From Opitutia bacterium (GTDB lineage Bacteria; Verrucomicrobiota; Verrucomicrobiia; Opitutales; UBA953): 34,115 nucleotides of DNA. A model generated the notes under the pieces. It saw only the letters and a program-made list of their open reading frames with translations. It did not search any database and was not told the origin of the DNA. Where the stretch lies: NCBI GenBank assembly GCA_003569165.1, contig BGOI01000005.1, positions 73,560-107,674 of the forward strand. The letters run 5' to 3'. The position numbers were made by a program, and so were the translations under genes. This document shows positions 7,672-16,262 of this stretch, in pieces; within the stretch, counting starts at the first letter, position 1; each line of letters opens with the position of its first letter.

Positions 7672-8265
7672 ATGCGTTTCGGCATTCTTTTTCTTTTCCT
7701 CGGTCTTCTTCCCCTCTCGGCTCAGAACGCCCAAATCGCGGGCATGCAGCAGGACCTCGCCGAGCTTCGGAACGAGGTCGAGAAGCTTAAGCTCGAGAAC
7801 GCCGACCTGCGCTCGGCCCTCAATCGCCAGAAGGCCAGCCAGTCTCCGGCCGTATCGCAAGGTGAAGCGATTTCCAAGGCACGCGTCGAAACCTTGACTG
7901 AAGTGGATCGTCGCTTGAAGCAACAGACCGACGAAGTGAACGCGGCGCTCGCCGAGCTCACTCGCCAAGTGAACGCCGCCCTTGGCAAGACCGGCCCCGC
8001 TCCTGCCACGAAGGCTGGCAAGTCGCCCAATGCTCCTGCCGCTCAGACCGAAGCCCCCGCCACAACCGAAGCGGGCGGCTCTTCCGGCGTCCCCCAGACC
8101 GGTATCAAGTATCGCGTCAAATCGGGCGACATGCTCGCCAGGATTGCCCTCCGCAACGGATCAAAGGTCGAATGGATTATGAAAGCGAATAACCTTTCCT
8201 CGCCTAACGACCTGAAAGCGGACGTCGATATCTTCATCCCGCAGGCCGAAACCCCGGCTCGCTAA
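7672..8265 (+). CDS. Secreted coiled-coil LysM-domain protein
   Basis: Exported protein of 197 aa. Residues 1-18 form a signal peptide (MRFGILFLFLGLLPLSAQ). Residues 20-105 are heptad-rich (MQQDLAELRNEVEKLKLENA) and likely coiled coil. Residues 106-145 are an Ala/Pro/Thr-rich linker. Residues 147-190 are one LysM domain (YRVKSGDMLARIALRNG...IMKANNL) that should bind peptidoglycan. I chose the ATG at 7672 because the open frame upstream runs through repeat element C and lacks a signal peptide. It precedes parB by 19 nt, so the two are probably co-transcribed. It is probably a periplasmic cell-wall protein; no enzyme domain is present. Confidence 0.85.
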   Translation: MRFGILFLFLGLLPLSAQNAQIAGMQQDLAELRNEVEKLKLENADLRSALNRQKASQSPAVSQGEAISKARVETLTEVDRRLKQQTDEVNAALAELTRQVNAALGKTGPAPATKAGKSPNAPAAQTEAPATTEAGGSSGVPQTGIKYRVKSGDMLARIALRNGSKVEWIMKANNLSSPNDLKADVDIFIPQAETPAR

Positions 8266-8284
8266 TCTCTCTCAAACAAGCCCC

Positions 8285-9184
8285 ATGGCCACTCCTCCTA
8301 AGAAATCCCTCGGTCGCGGTCTCGGTTCCCTCATCGGCGGTGGCGTGGTCAAGCCCGCCGCGCCCGCTCCGGTCACCGTTGCTGCCGCTGCTCCCGTCGC
8401 GCCGGGTCTCCAGCTACAGGAACTGCTGCTCACTTCGATCGTCCCGAATCCTCGCCAGCCGCGCCGTGATTTCGACGACGCCCAGGTGAAGGAACTTGCG
8501 GACTCCATCCGCTCCGAAGGCCTCATGCAGCCGATCGTCGTTCGGAAGGTGAAGGACGGCTACGAACTCATCGCCGGCGAACGCCGTTTCCGCGCCTTCA
8601 AGCTGATCGGCGAGAAGACCATTACCGCGCGCATCCTCGAGGCCAGCGACGCTTCCAGCGCCGTGCTCGCGCTCATCGAGAACCTGCAGCGTGCCGATCT
8701 TAATGCCATCGACGAAGCCCTCGGCTTCGCCTCGCTGATGCGTGACTTTAGCCTCACCCAGGAAGCCGTCGCGGAACGTCTCGGCAAGCCGCGCGCCAGC
8801 ATCGCGAACAGCGTCCGTCTCCTCGCCCTCGACAACGAACTCCAGGGTTACGTGCGTAAGGGCCAGCTTTCTGCCGGTCACGCCAAGGCCTTGCTCGCCA
8901 TCGAGAACGTCGCCCACCGCGTACAGGTCGCCCGACTCGTGATCGAGAAGGGTCTTTCCGTCCGCGCCACCGAGGCTGAGGTCAAGAAGCTCGCTTCGAC
9001 CAAGAAGACTGATCGCAAGCAGACCGTCCAAACCGTCGTCGCCGACGTCCAGAAGCGCCTCGCGTCCCATTTCGCCTCTCCCGTCTCCGTCGTCCGTAAG
9101 GGCACCAAGGGCAGCATCTCGATCCCCTTCAGCAGCGACGACGAACTCGCCCGCCTGCTCGAGAAGATTGGGATCAAGCTCTGA
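8285..9184 (+). CDS. parB: Chromosome partitioning protein ParB
   Basis: ParB/Spo0J CTPase-type DNA-binding protein (299 aa) that loads at parS sites and works with ParA in chromosome segregation. The N-terminus KKSLGRGLGSLIGGG contains the ParA-stimulating motif. Family blocks follow: IVPNPRQPRRDFDDAQVKELADSI, the nucleotide-binding GERRFRAFKLIG, ENLQRADLNAIDEALGF, and the helix-turn-helix LTQEAVAERLGKPRASIANSVRLLAL. The C-terminal dimerisation segment ends LLEKIGIKL. parA is not adjacent, which is unusual; a LysM gene sits in its place. I saw no canonical parS palindrome in the window. Confidence 0.95.
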   Translation: MATPPKKSLGRGLGSLIGGGVVKPAAPAPVTVAAAAPVAPGLQLQELLLTSIVPNPRQPRRDFDDAQVKELADSIRSEGLMQPIVVRKVKDGYELIAGERRFRAFKLIGEKTITARILEASDASSAVLALIENLQRADLNAIDEALGFASLMRDFSLTQEAVAERLGKPRASIANSVRLLALDNELQGYVRKGQLSAGHAKALLAIENVAHRVQVARLVIEKGLSVRATEAEVKKLASTKKTDRKQTVQTVVADVQKRLASHFASPVSVVRKGTKGSISIPFSSDDELARLLEKIGIKL

Positions 9185-9200
9185 TAAGAGTAAGGTGAGA

Positions 9201-9325
9201 GCGGTTGGCGGTGAGCGGTTGGCGGATAGGTGAATGCCAAGAAACAAAAAGCCCGGGGGCAGGTGACTCCGGGCTTTGATTTGGCTGTGCTCTGGTTTTC
9301 CCAACCGCTCACCGCCAACCGCTAC
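9201..9325. repeat. Inverted pair of family B repeats around a terminator
   Basis: GCGGTTGGCGGTGAGCGGTT (9201-9230) and its inverted counterpart CCAACCGCTCACCGCCAACC (9300-9325) flank the hairpin at 9248-9277. Both arms share the same GAGC/GCTC variant of the unit, so the arms match each other better than they match other B copies. This suggests that they arose or were homogenised as a pair. Confidence 0.75.
9248..9281. terminator. Intrinsic terminator between parB and purH
   Basis: A 9-bp stem AAAGCCCGG (9248-9256) with CCGGGCTTT (9269-9277), with A-rich sequence on the left and T-rich on the right. It lies between convergent parB and purH and can serve both strands. Confidence 0.75.
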
Positions 9326-9347
9326 CACCTCGGCGGCCTCCGGCCGC

Positions 9348-10887
9348 TCAGTGCTTAAAGTGCCGCATGCCGGTGAAGACCATCGCCATACCGCGTGCGT
9401 CGGCGGCGGCGATGACGTCGGCGTCCTTCACGGAGCCTCCCGGCTGGATGGCGCAGGTGGCGCCGGCATCGGCTGCGGCGAGGAGGCCATCAGGGAAGGG
9501 AAGAAGGCGTCGGACGCGATGGCCGAGCCCGTAAGCGAGAGTTGGCTTCGCCGGCCTTCCAGACCGCGATGCGCGAGGAGTCGATGCGGGACATCTGGCC
9601 GGCGCCCACGCTGAGCGTGCGTTCCTTGCCAGCGTAGACGATGGCGTTGGACTTCACATGGCGGACGACGCGCCAGCCGAAGAGCAGGGCGGTCATCTCA
9701 TCGGCCGTCGGGGCACGCTTGGTGACGATCTTGAAGTCGCGTGGGTTGGCGGGCTTCTGGTCGCGGTCCTGGACGAGCACGCCGCCGATAACGGCGCGGA
9801 CTTCGCGGAGGGTGTCGGCACGGAGGCCGACCTTGGCGCGCATGAGGCGGAGGTTCTTCTTCTTGCCGAAGATTGCGAGAGCATCGGCGTCGAATTCCGG
9901 CGCGATGATGACTTCGGAGAAGATTTCGACAATGGCCTCGGCGAGGCCCTTGTCGACGGTGCGGTTGGCGACGATGATGCCACCAAACGGGGCCTGCTTA
10001 TCGGTCTCAAAGGCCTTGTGCCAGGCCTCGAGGAGGGTGTCGGCTGAAGCCACGCCGCACGGGTTGGTGTGCTTCAGGATGCAAATCGTCGGGCGCTCGA
10101 ACTCACCGATGAGGTAGGTCGCGGCGGTGATATCGAGGATGTTGTTATAGCTGAGTTCCTTACCCTGCAGCTGTTCGAAGGCCTCGTGGAAGGAACCGTA
10201 GAGCGCGGCCTGCTGGTGCGGGTTTTCGCCGTAGCGGAGGCGCTGGGCGATCGGTAAGGTCGACGTGAAGCGCGAGGGCAGGCCGAGGACGTTGCCGGCG
10301 CCGGGCTGAGCCTGGGATTCGAGGTAGTTGGCGATCGCGGCGTCGTAGGCCGAGGTGCGCTGGAAGACTTTGAGGGCGAGTTCGCGGCGGAGTTCGCCAA
10401 GGGTCTCAGGCGCCTTCATCGCGGCGAGCACGCGCTCGTAGTCGGCGGGGTCGGTGACGACGGAGACGGAAGCGTGGTTCTTGGCCGCGCTGCGCAGCAT
10501 GGACGGGCCGCCGATGTCGATGTTCTCGATGGCGTCCTCGAACGAGCAGTGGGGCTTCGCGACGGTGGCTTCGAATGGGTAGAGGTTCACGACGACGAGG
10601 TCGATGAGGTCGATGCCGTGCTTCTTGGCTTCCTCGAGGTGCTCATGCGAATCGCGGCGGCAGAGGAGGCCGCCGTGGACTTTCGGGTGCAGGGTCTTCA
10701 CGCGGCCTTCCATGATCTCAGGGAAGCCCGTGTGTTCGCTGACGTCGGTCACCGGCATGCCGGCGTCGCGCAGCATCTTCGAGGTGCCGCCGGTCGAGAG
10801 GAGCTTGTAGCCGTGATCCTTGACGAGGGCCTGGGCGAAGGGCAGGAGGCCGGTCTTGTCGCTGACGGAGAGAAGGGCGATGGGCAT
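9348..10887 (-). CDS. purH: Bifunctional AICAR transformylase/IMP cyclohydrolase, two frameshifts near the 3' end
   Basis: PurH performs the last two steps of IMP synthesis: formylation of AICAR, then ring closure. The N-terminal IMP cyclohydrolase domain ([51 protein letters not shown]) and most of the transformylase domain ([34 protein letters not shown]) are intact. The frame breaks after [13 protein letters not shown] near 9535. It resumes as [12 protein letters not shown] in another frame, breaks again near 9500, and finishes as [20 protein letters not shown] ... [14 protein letters not shown] with a stop at 9348-9350. Each break behaves as one missing base; restoring both gives 513 aa, the normal length. 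The product is probably functional in the cell and the breaks base-calling errors, but a recent pseudogene cannot be excluded. Confidence 0.9.
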
Positions 10888-10898
10888 GGTGAAAGAAA

Positions 10899-11076
10899 GG
10901 GCTAGGGGTAGGGGGAGGGGGTGGGGTGGTCAAGGAAGCAGGAGGAGTCGATAGCGGTTAGCGGTTGGCGGTTGGCGGTTAGCGTAAGGTAAAGGGGAGG
11001 GCGGTCTGAGCCTTGGTTTCGCTAGTTCTTCTGTTTTTTGCGTTTCCCAACCGCTAACCGCTAACCGCCAGCCGCT
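10899..11076. repeat. Family A tract plus inverted pair of family B repeats
   Basis: The gap between divergent purH and fabD holds a G-rich tract (GGGCTAGGGGTAGGGGGAGG, 10899-10929). It is followed by B repeats AGCGGTTAGCGGTTGGCGG (10953-10985) and the inverted partner CCCAACCGCTAACCGCTAAC (11046-11076). About 60 bp of unremarkable sequence lies between the B arms. No gene is evident. Confidence 0.75.
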
Positions 11077-11133
11077 TGGGCGTTCCGCCTCTCCATCATT
11101 GACCCTCCCGCCCTTTTTCCCTCCCTCCTACCA

Positions 11134-12042
11134 ATGTCCACTGCTCTCCTGTTCTCCGGCCAAGGCGCCCAAGTTGTCGGTATGGGTAAGTCCCTGTATG
11201 AAGGTTCGGCCTCCGCCAAAGACCTCTACGACCGTGCCGCCAAGGTGCTGCCGTTTGACCTCCGTCAGGCCTGCTTTGAAGGCCCGGCCGAGCTTTTGAC
11301 TGAGACCCGGGTCTGCCAGCCGGCCCTTTACGTCCAAGGCTACGCCATCGCCCAGATCCTCAAGGAGCGAGGCAAGCTCAACGACCTCAAGGCCTGCCTA
11401 GGGCTCTCCCTCGGCGAACTGACCGCCTACGCTTTCGCCGGCGTCTGGGATTTCGAGACTGGCCTCAAGGTCGTCGCCGAGCGCGGTCGCCTGATGCAGC
11501 TCGCCTGCGATCAGACCAAGGGCGGCATGGCCGCGGTCATCGGCGGCACCCGCGACGAGATTTTTAAACTCTGCGCCGCGTTCGATATCGACGCCGCGAA
11601 CTTCAATTGCCCTGGACAGGTCGTGATCTCTGGCGACGCCGAGAAGGTCGCTCAGGCCGTAGCCCGTGCTAAGGAGTTCGGCGCCTTCAAGCTCGTGAAG
11701 CCTCTCGTCGTCGCCGGCGCCTACCACAGCCGTCTGATGGAGCCCGCTCGCCAAGCCTTCGAAGCCTTCCTGCAGGGCGTCGAATTCAAGCGCCCCCAGG
11801 TCACGGTCTACTCGAACACCACCGGCGGGACGCTCGCCGAGCCGGCCGATCTCCGCGCCGCGCTGGTCAAGCAGGTGGTCTCCTCGGTCCTCTGGGAAGA
11901 CGACTGCAAGGCCGCGGCCGACACCGGTATCGCCCAGTTCTACGAATGCGGCCCCGGCGGTGTCCTGGCCGGTATGATGAAGCGCTCCGCCCCGACGGCC
12001 CCGGTGGCCTCGTTGCACGAGTTCGCCGATATTCCCGCCTAA
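11134..12042 (+). CDS. fabD: Malonyl-CoA:ACP transacylase
   Basis: FabD transfers malonyl from CoA to acyl carrier protein to start the elongation cycle of type II fatty acid synthesis. The 302-aa product begins with the family's LLFSGQGAQVVGMG. The nucleophile is S92 in GLSLGE, with R117 in AERGRLM and the catalytic histidine H198 in GAYHSRLM. The serine motif has Leu where E. coli FabD has His (GHSLGE), a variant also known in plastid-type enzymes. It leads a + strand run with lepA 74 nt downstream. No Shine-Dalgarno sequence precedes the ATG. Confidence 0.95.
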   Translation: MSTALLFSGQGAQVVGMGKSLYEGSASAKDLYDRAAKVLPFDLRQACFEGPAELLTETRVCQPALYVQGYAIAQILKERGKLNDLKACLGLSLGELTAYAFAGVWDFETGLKVVAERGRLMQLACDQTKGGMAAVIGGTRDEIFKLCAAFDIDAANFNCPGQVVISGDAEKVAQAVARAKEFGAFKLVKPLVVAGAYHSRLMEPARQAFEAFLQGVEFKRPQVTVYSNTTGGTLAEPADLRAALVKQVVSSVLWEDDCKAAADTGIAQFYECGPGGVLAGMMKRSAPTAPVASLHEFADIPA

Positions 12043-12116
12043 ACCCCCTTCTGTTTGGGGCTAACGCTGGACAAGCGCCCCGTCCGCAGTCCTATTAAGC
12101 CCTTTCCCTCTTTACC

Positions 12117-13916
12117 GTGTCCTTAGACCACATCCGCAACTTCTGCATCATCGCGCACGTCGACCACGGCAAGACGACCCTTTCCGACCGCCTGCTCGAG
12201 CACACGAAGACGATCGAGAAGCGCCAGATGAAGGAGCAGCTCCTTGATGCGATGGACCTCGAGCGCGAAAAGGGCATCACGATCAAGTGCCACCCGGTGA
12301 CGATGAATTTCACCGCGCCGGACGGTAAGCAGTACATCCTTAATCTCATCGATACCCCGGGACACGTCGACTTCGCCTACGAAGTCTCCCGCTCCCTCGC
12401 TGCCTGCGAAGGCGCGGTGCTGCTAATCGATGCGTCTCAGGGCGTGGAAGCCCAGACGGTCGCCAACGCCACCCTCGCGATGAATCAGGGCCTCGAGATC
12501 GTCCCAGTCATCAATAAGGTCGACCTCCCGAGCGCCCGCCCAGAAGAAGCCCGCCGCCAGGTCGAGGACATCCTCACCATCCCTGCGCAGGACGCCGTCC
12601 TCGCTTCGGGTAAGTCCGGTATCGGTATCGACGAAATCTTCGCTGCGATCATCAAGCGCGTGCCGCCGCCCCGCTGGTCCGAATACCCGCACCACCGTGC
12701 GCTGGTCTTCGACTCCCTCTTCGATTCCTACAAGGGCGTCATCAGCTACGTCCGCGTCTTCTCGGGCACCTTTAAGGCCGGCCAGACCATCGAGCTGATG
12801 TACAACGGCGTCCGCTCGGTCATTAAGGAAGTCGGCATCTTCTCTCCGAAGATGAAGCCCCAAGACGAACTTGGCCCAGGCTGCGTCGGTTATATCGTCA
12901 TCAATATCCGCGAAGTCGCGGACGTGAAGGTCGGCGATACCATCACCCTCGCCAGCGACCCCGCCAAGGAGCCTGTCCCGGGCTTTAAGGAAGTCAGTCC
13001 GATGGTCTTCAGCGGCATCTACCCGCTCGACACGGCCGACTATGAAAAGCTCAAGACCTCGCTCGCCAAGTTGGCCATCAACGACTCCTCGCTGACCTAC
13101 ACCGCCGAGAGCTCGACCGCGCTGGGCTTTGGTTTTCGTTGTGGCTTCCTCGGCCTCCTGCACATGGAGATCGTCCAGGAGCGCCTGCGTCGCGAGTACG
13201 ACCTCGACATCCTTTCGACCTACCCGTCCGTCGTTTATAAGGTCTATACCACCGACGGCGTGGAGCACATCCTCGACAACCCGGTTGTCATGCCGGACCC
13301 GTCCGCCATCGAGCACATCGAAGAGCCGACCATCCGCGCCCATATCCATATCCCGGGCACTTCGATTGGCGATATGCTCACGCTCGTCCAGGAAAAGCGC
13401 GGCGTCTGCGAACGCACCGAGACCATCGACGGCGACCGCGTCGTCCTCGTCTGCCTCCTGCCGCTCAATGAGATCCTCGTCGACTTCAACGACCGCATGA
13501 AGTCCATCACCCGCGGTTACGGTTCGATGGACTACGAGCTCGGCGAATACGTCACCTCGGACCTCGTCAAGATGGACATCCGCGTCAACGAAGAGCCGGT
13601 CGACGCCTTCTCCTCGATCGTGCACGCCTCCAAGGCCGAAGGCCCGCGGACGCGCGCTCTGCGAGAAGCTCAAGGAGCTCCTTCCGCGCCAGCTCTTCAA
13701 GATCGCCATCCAGGCCGCCATCGGCTCCAAGGTCATCGCCCGCGAGACCATCGGCTCCGTCGGCAAGGACGTGACCGCGAAGTGCTACGGCGGCGACATC
13801 TCCCGTAAGCGCAAGCTCCTCGACAAGCAGAAGGAGGGCAAGAAGCGCATGAAGCAGATTGGTAAGGTCGACATCCGCCAGGAAGCTTTCATCAAGATCT
13901 CAAGAACGAGGGTTAA
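12117..13916 (+). CDS. lepA: Elongation factor 4 (LepA), two frameshifts
   Basis: Ribosome-associated translational GTPase that can back-translocate stalled ribosomes. It starts with GTG (12117) as [20 protein letters not shown], with G1 at residues 14-21, DTPGHVDF (G3), NKVDLP (G4), and the LepA-specific region [14 protein letters not shown]. After the stretch VHASKAEG (near 13645) an extra base shifts the frame; the real continuation is [20 protein letters not shown] ... [22 protein letters not shown] missing base near 13897 shifts it again before the terminal LKNEG and TAA at 13914. Corrected length is 599 aa, exactly typical. The order lepA-lepB matches the classical operon. The two shifts are likely sequence errors. 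Confidence 0.93.
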
Positions 13917-13975
13917 GCCCCAAATTCGGGCTTTCCCTCGGGTAGGTCGGCGTGTAGTTTGGCGGGGTCCTCCCC

Positions 13976-15333
13976 ATGTCCTTCTACTACCGTCGTAAGC
14001 TCCGCAAGATCGGCAAGGCCCTTGCTCGAGGCGTCGGAAGAAAGGTCGAACTCTACCGTGGCGACGTCCTGACCAAGGAGGCCCTCAACGAGCAGCTCGA
14101 GCTGGCCGACAAGGTCCGCGCCGCCTCCAAGGACCGCACGATGGAGCTCACGCAGGTCGAGGTGCTGCTCAACCAGCTCCACGAGGTGGCTCGTTCGCAA
14201 CGGCGGCAAAGATCTACCCGCTGACCACCGGTTGCGACTACACCGAGATGGTGGTCATGGCCGCCATCGTAGCCGGCTCCATCCGCAGCTTCTTCCTGCA
14301 GCCTTTCAAGATCCCGACGAACTCCATGTGGCCCACGTACAACGGCATGACCGCCGAGGTGCGCGCCGCCGACGAGCCCGTCCCGAGCCTGCCGGTCCGT
14401 CTGCTCGAGAAGGTTCAGTGGACCCTGGACTTACGTCCATTCCGGCCGAAGCCACCGGTGATGAAATCGGCATCCCGATCGTGATGCAGCGCTACGGTAA
14501 CAACCAAGTCGAATACGGGCCTGCGCTCTCGTCAGCGGGACGGTCGATGACGGTATCTTTGGCAACCGGCATCTGGAAGGGTTGCCGCTGATAAGCATGA
14601 GATCCAAGTCGGCAATACGATGCAGTCCGTGCTTATGCCGGCCGATTTCGGTTTTGAGACGGTGCTGCTGAACACGTTCTTTCCTGAAGAGGCCAAGCTG
14701 AAGCTGCCTCGCCAGGATCAGGATCGCTGGCGCGTCGTCTTCGCCAAGGCCTCCCGCGAAGGACGCATCAAGAGCGGGCCGTTCGGTCCGGTGCTCATGA
14801 CTGGCAAGCAGGCCACCGCTGGGAAGACGATGCTCAACTTCGACATCCTCACAGGTGACATGCTCTTCGTAGATCGGATGTCCTACCACTTCGTCGATCC
14901 GTCTCGCGGCGACACGTTCGTCTTCCGGACGAACAACATCCGCGGACTCGACGATCAATACGGTCAGCCTTCGCAGAATTACTACGTCAAGCGCCTCGCC
15001 GGCGTCCCGGGGCAGAAACTGCGCGTGGGCGCCCAGGGCGAACTCTTCGTCGACGGTAAGGTCGTCACTTCGCCCGAGCCGATGGCGCTCAATAGCCAGC
15101 GTGCGATGGACAAAGGTTATTACGGCTACCTACCTGAAGCCGGTGGCGACCGCTACGCGATCCCGCTGCAGCAGGAATACACCGTGACGCCCGGGCATTA
15201 CTTCGCGATGGGTGATAACTCCGCCAACAGCTTCGACTCGCGCGGTTGGGGCGAAGTGCCTGGCCAAGATGTCGTCGGCAAGCCGCTCTTCATCCTGCAT
15301 CCCTTCACGCCCCACTGGGGACCTGCGAAATAG
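13976..15333 (+). CDS. lepB: Signal peptidase I, interrupted by about four frameshifts
   Basis: Membrane-anchored Ser/Lys protease that removes signal peptides from exported proteins. Fragments in three frames join into one protein: [19 protein letters not shown] (13976 on), the membrane segment [20 protein letters not shown] with the catalytic serine in IPTNSMWPT, a long insert ([32 protein letters not shown]), the catalytic lysine in [11 protein letters not shown], and box [18 protein letters not shown]. Breaks fall near 14195-14211, 14425, 14527 and 14590. Each frame change equals one missing base, and adding four bases gives 453 aa. An insert-bearing SPase I of this size is what I recall for Verrucomicrobia. 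As an essential gene directly after lepA it is more likely misread than dead. Confidence 0.85.
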
Positions 15334-15334
15334 T

Positions 15335-15527
15335 TTAGGGGTAGGGGCAGGGGTAGGGGTAGGACGTGATTGCTATCACGTCCGTGGGCGGACGGATATC
15401 ATACGGTCGATGACCTTGCCCGGCTCGACAATCCTGCCATGGCGAACGGCGGCCATGGCAATGGCCGCCCTACCTTCGGCATCCCATGCCTTGCCTACCC
15501 CGACCCCTAACCCTATCCCTATCCCTG
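15335..15527. repeat. Family A inverted pair enclosing hairpins related to element C
   Basis: Between lepB and the GNAT gene. G-rich arm 15335-15363 (TAGGGGTAGGGGCAGGGG) faces a C-rich arm at 15494-15527 (CCTACCCCGACCCCTAACCC). Inside are a hairpin CGTCCG/CGGACG and a 9-bp hairpin GGCGGCCAT (15448-15456) with ATGGCCGCC (15461-15469), followed by CTACC. The last has the same geometry as hairpin 2 of element C (9-bp stem, 4-nt loop, CTACC boundary), so it may be a diverged copy. Confidence 0.65.
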
Positions 15528-15540
15528 CGTCGCAACCACC

Positions 15541-16212
15541 ATGTCCTGGAACCTCTACCGCCACTACAAAGGCAATCATTACCTCCGACTCGGAGTCGCT
15601 GCGCATTCCGAGGACCTCTCGCCGCAGGTGGTCTATCGCTGCCTGTATGATAATCCTGCGGCGCGCACGTGGGTCCGCCCGCAACCGATGTTCGAAGGCG
15701 TGATCGAGGATGGCCGCACACGTTTCACGCCGGTGGGTCGACTGCGTCTCGTGCAGCCCGAAGACATGCGTACCGTCCTGGCTTTCGGCTACGGCGAGTG
15801 GAAGCAGGACAAGACTTTTGACCAGTACTGCGCCGGCAAGGATACCGATCGGAATCACCTGCGTGGTACGCGTTACCTGCTTGAGGACGCCGCGGGTCAG
15901 CCCGTCGCCGCGTTGAACGTCCTGCGTTTTCGCGAAAGCCTCATCGGCTTCGCTTCCGTGGCGACCTCGCCGGACCAGCGTGGCAACGGCTACGGCTCAT
16001 TGCTGTTGCGCGCCGTCATGGAGCTGCATCGCTTTGCCCAGCCGGATCTTCGCTTCGTCCTCTTCTCCGAAATCAAACCGGCGATCTATGAGCGCCTCGG
16101 CTTCCGCGTCCTGCCGCCCGAGCACCAGCACTTCCTGCCGACTCCGGCCATGGCCACGGGCGACGCGCCGCTGACCGCGACCGAAGCGGAGTTCCTGAAG
16201 GCCTACTTCTAG
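15541..16212 (+). CDS. DUF1653-GNAT acetyltransferase fusion
   Basis: A 223-aa two-domain protein. Residues 5-66 match the small DUF1653 domain (YRHYKGNHYLRLGVAAHSED, VVYRCLYD, TWVRPQPMFEG), usually a free-standing protein. Residues 67-190 form a GCN5-related N-acetyltransferase domain: ALNVLRFRESLIGFASVAT as beta4, the acetyl-CoA pyrophosphate loop QRGNGYGS at 146-153, and AIYERLGFRVLP as the closing block. The acceptor substrate is unknown. No Shine-Dalgarno sequence precedes the ATG. It is the last high-GC gene before the AT-richer island. Confidence 0.85.
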   Translation: MSWNLYRHYKGNHYLRLGVAAHSEDLSPQVVYRCLYDNPAARTWVRPQPMFEGVIEDGRTRFTPVGRLRLVQPEDMRTVLAFGYGEWKQDKTFDQYCAGKDTDRNHLRGTRYLLEDAAGQPVAALNVLRFRESLIGFASVATSPDQRGNGYGSLLLRAVMELHRFAQPDLRFVLFSEIKPAIYERLGFRVLPPEHQHFLPTPAMATGDAPLTATEAEFLKAYF

Positions 16213-16262
16213 AGTATTTTTGGTATTGTTTTGGGTTCGAATTTGAGCAAAGTGTTTATCCC

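Noticed and set aside
8265-9340. parS centromere site near parB
   Set aside because: No match to the canonical 16-bp palindrome (TGTTTCACGTGAAACA) seen around parB or elsewhere in the window.
11401-11418. GLSLGE instead of GHSLGE in FabD as a novel active site
   Set aside because: The catalytic Ser, Arg and His are intact, and the Leu variant is known in plastid-type and other malonyl transferases, so it is not remarkable.
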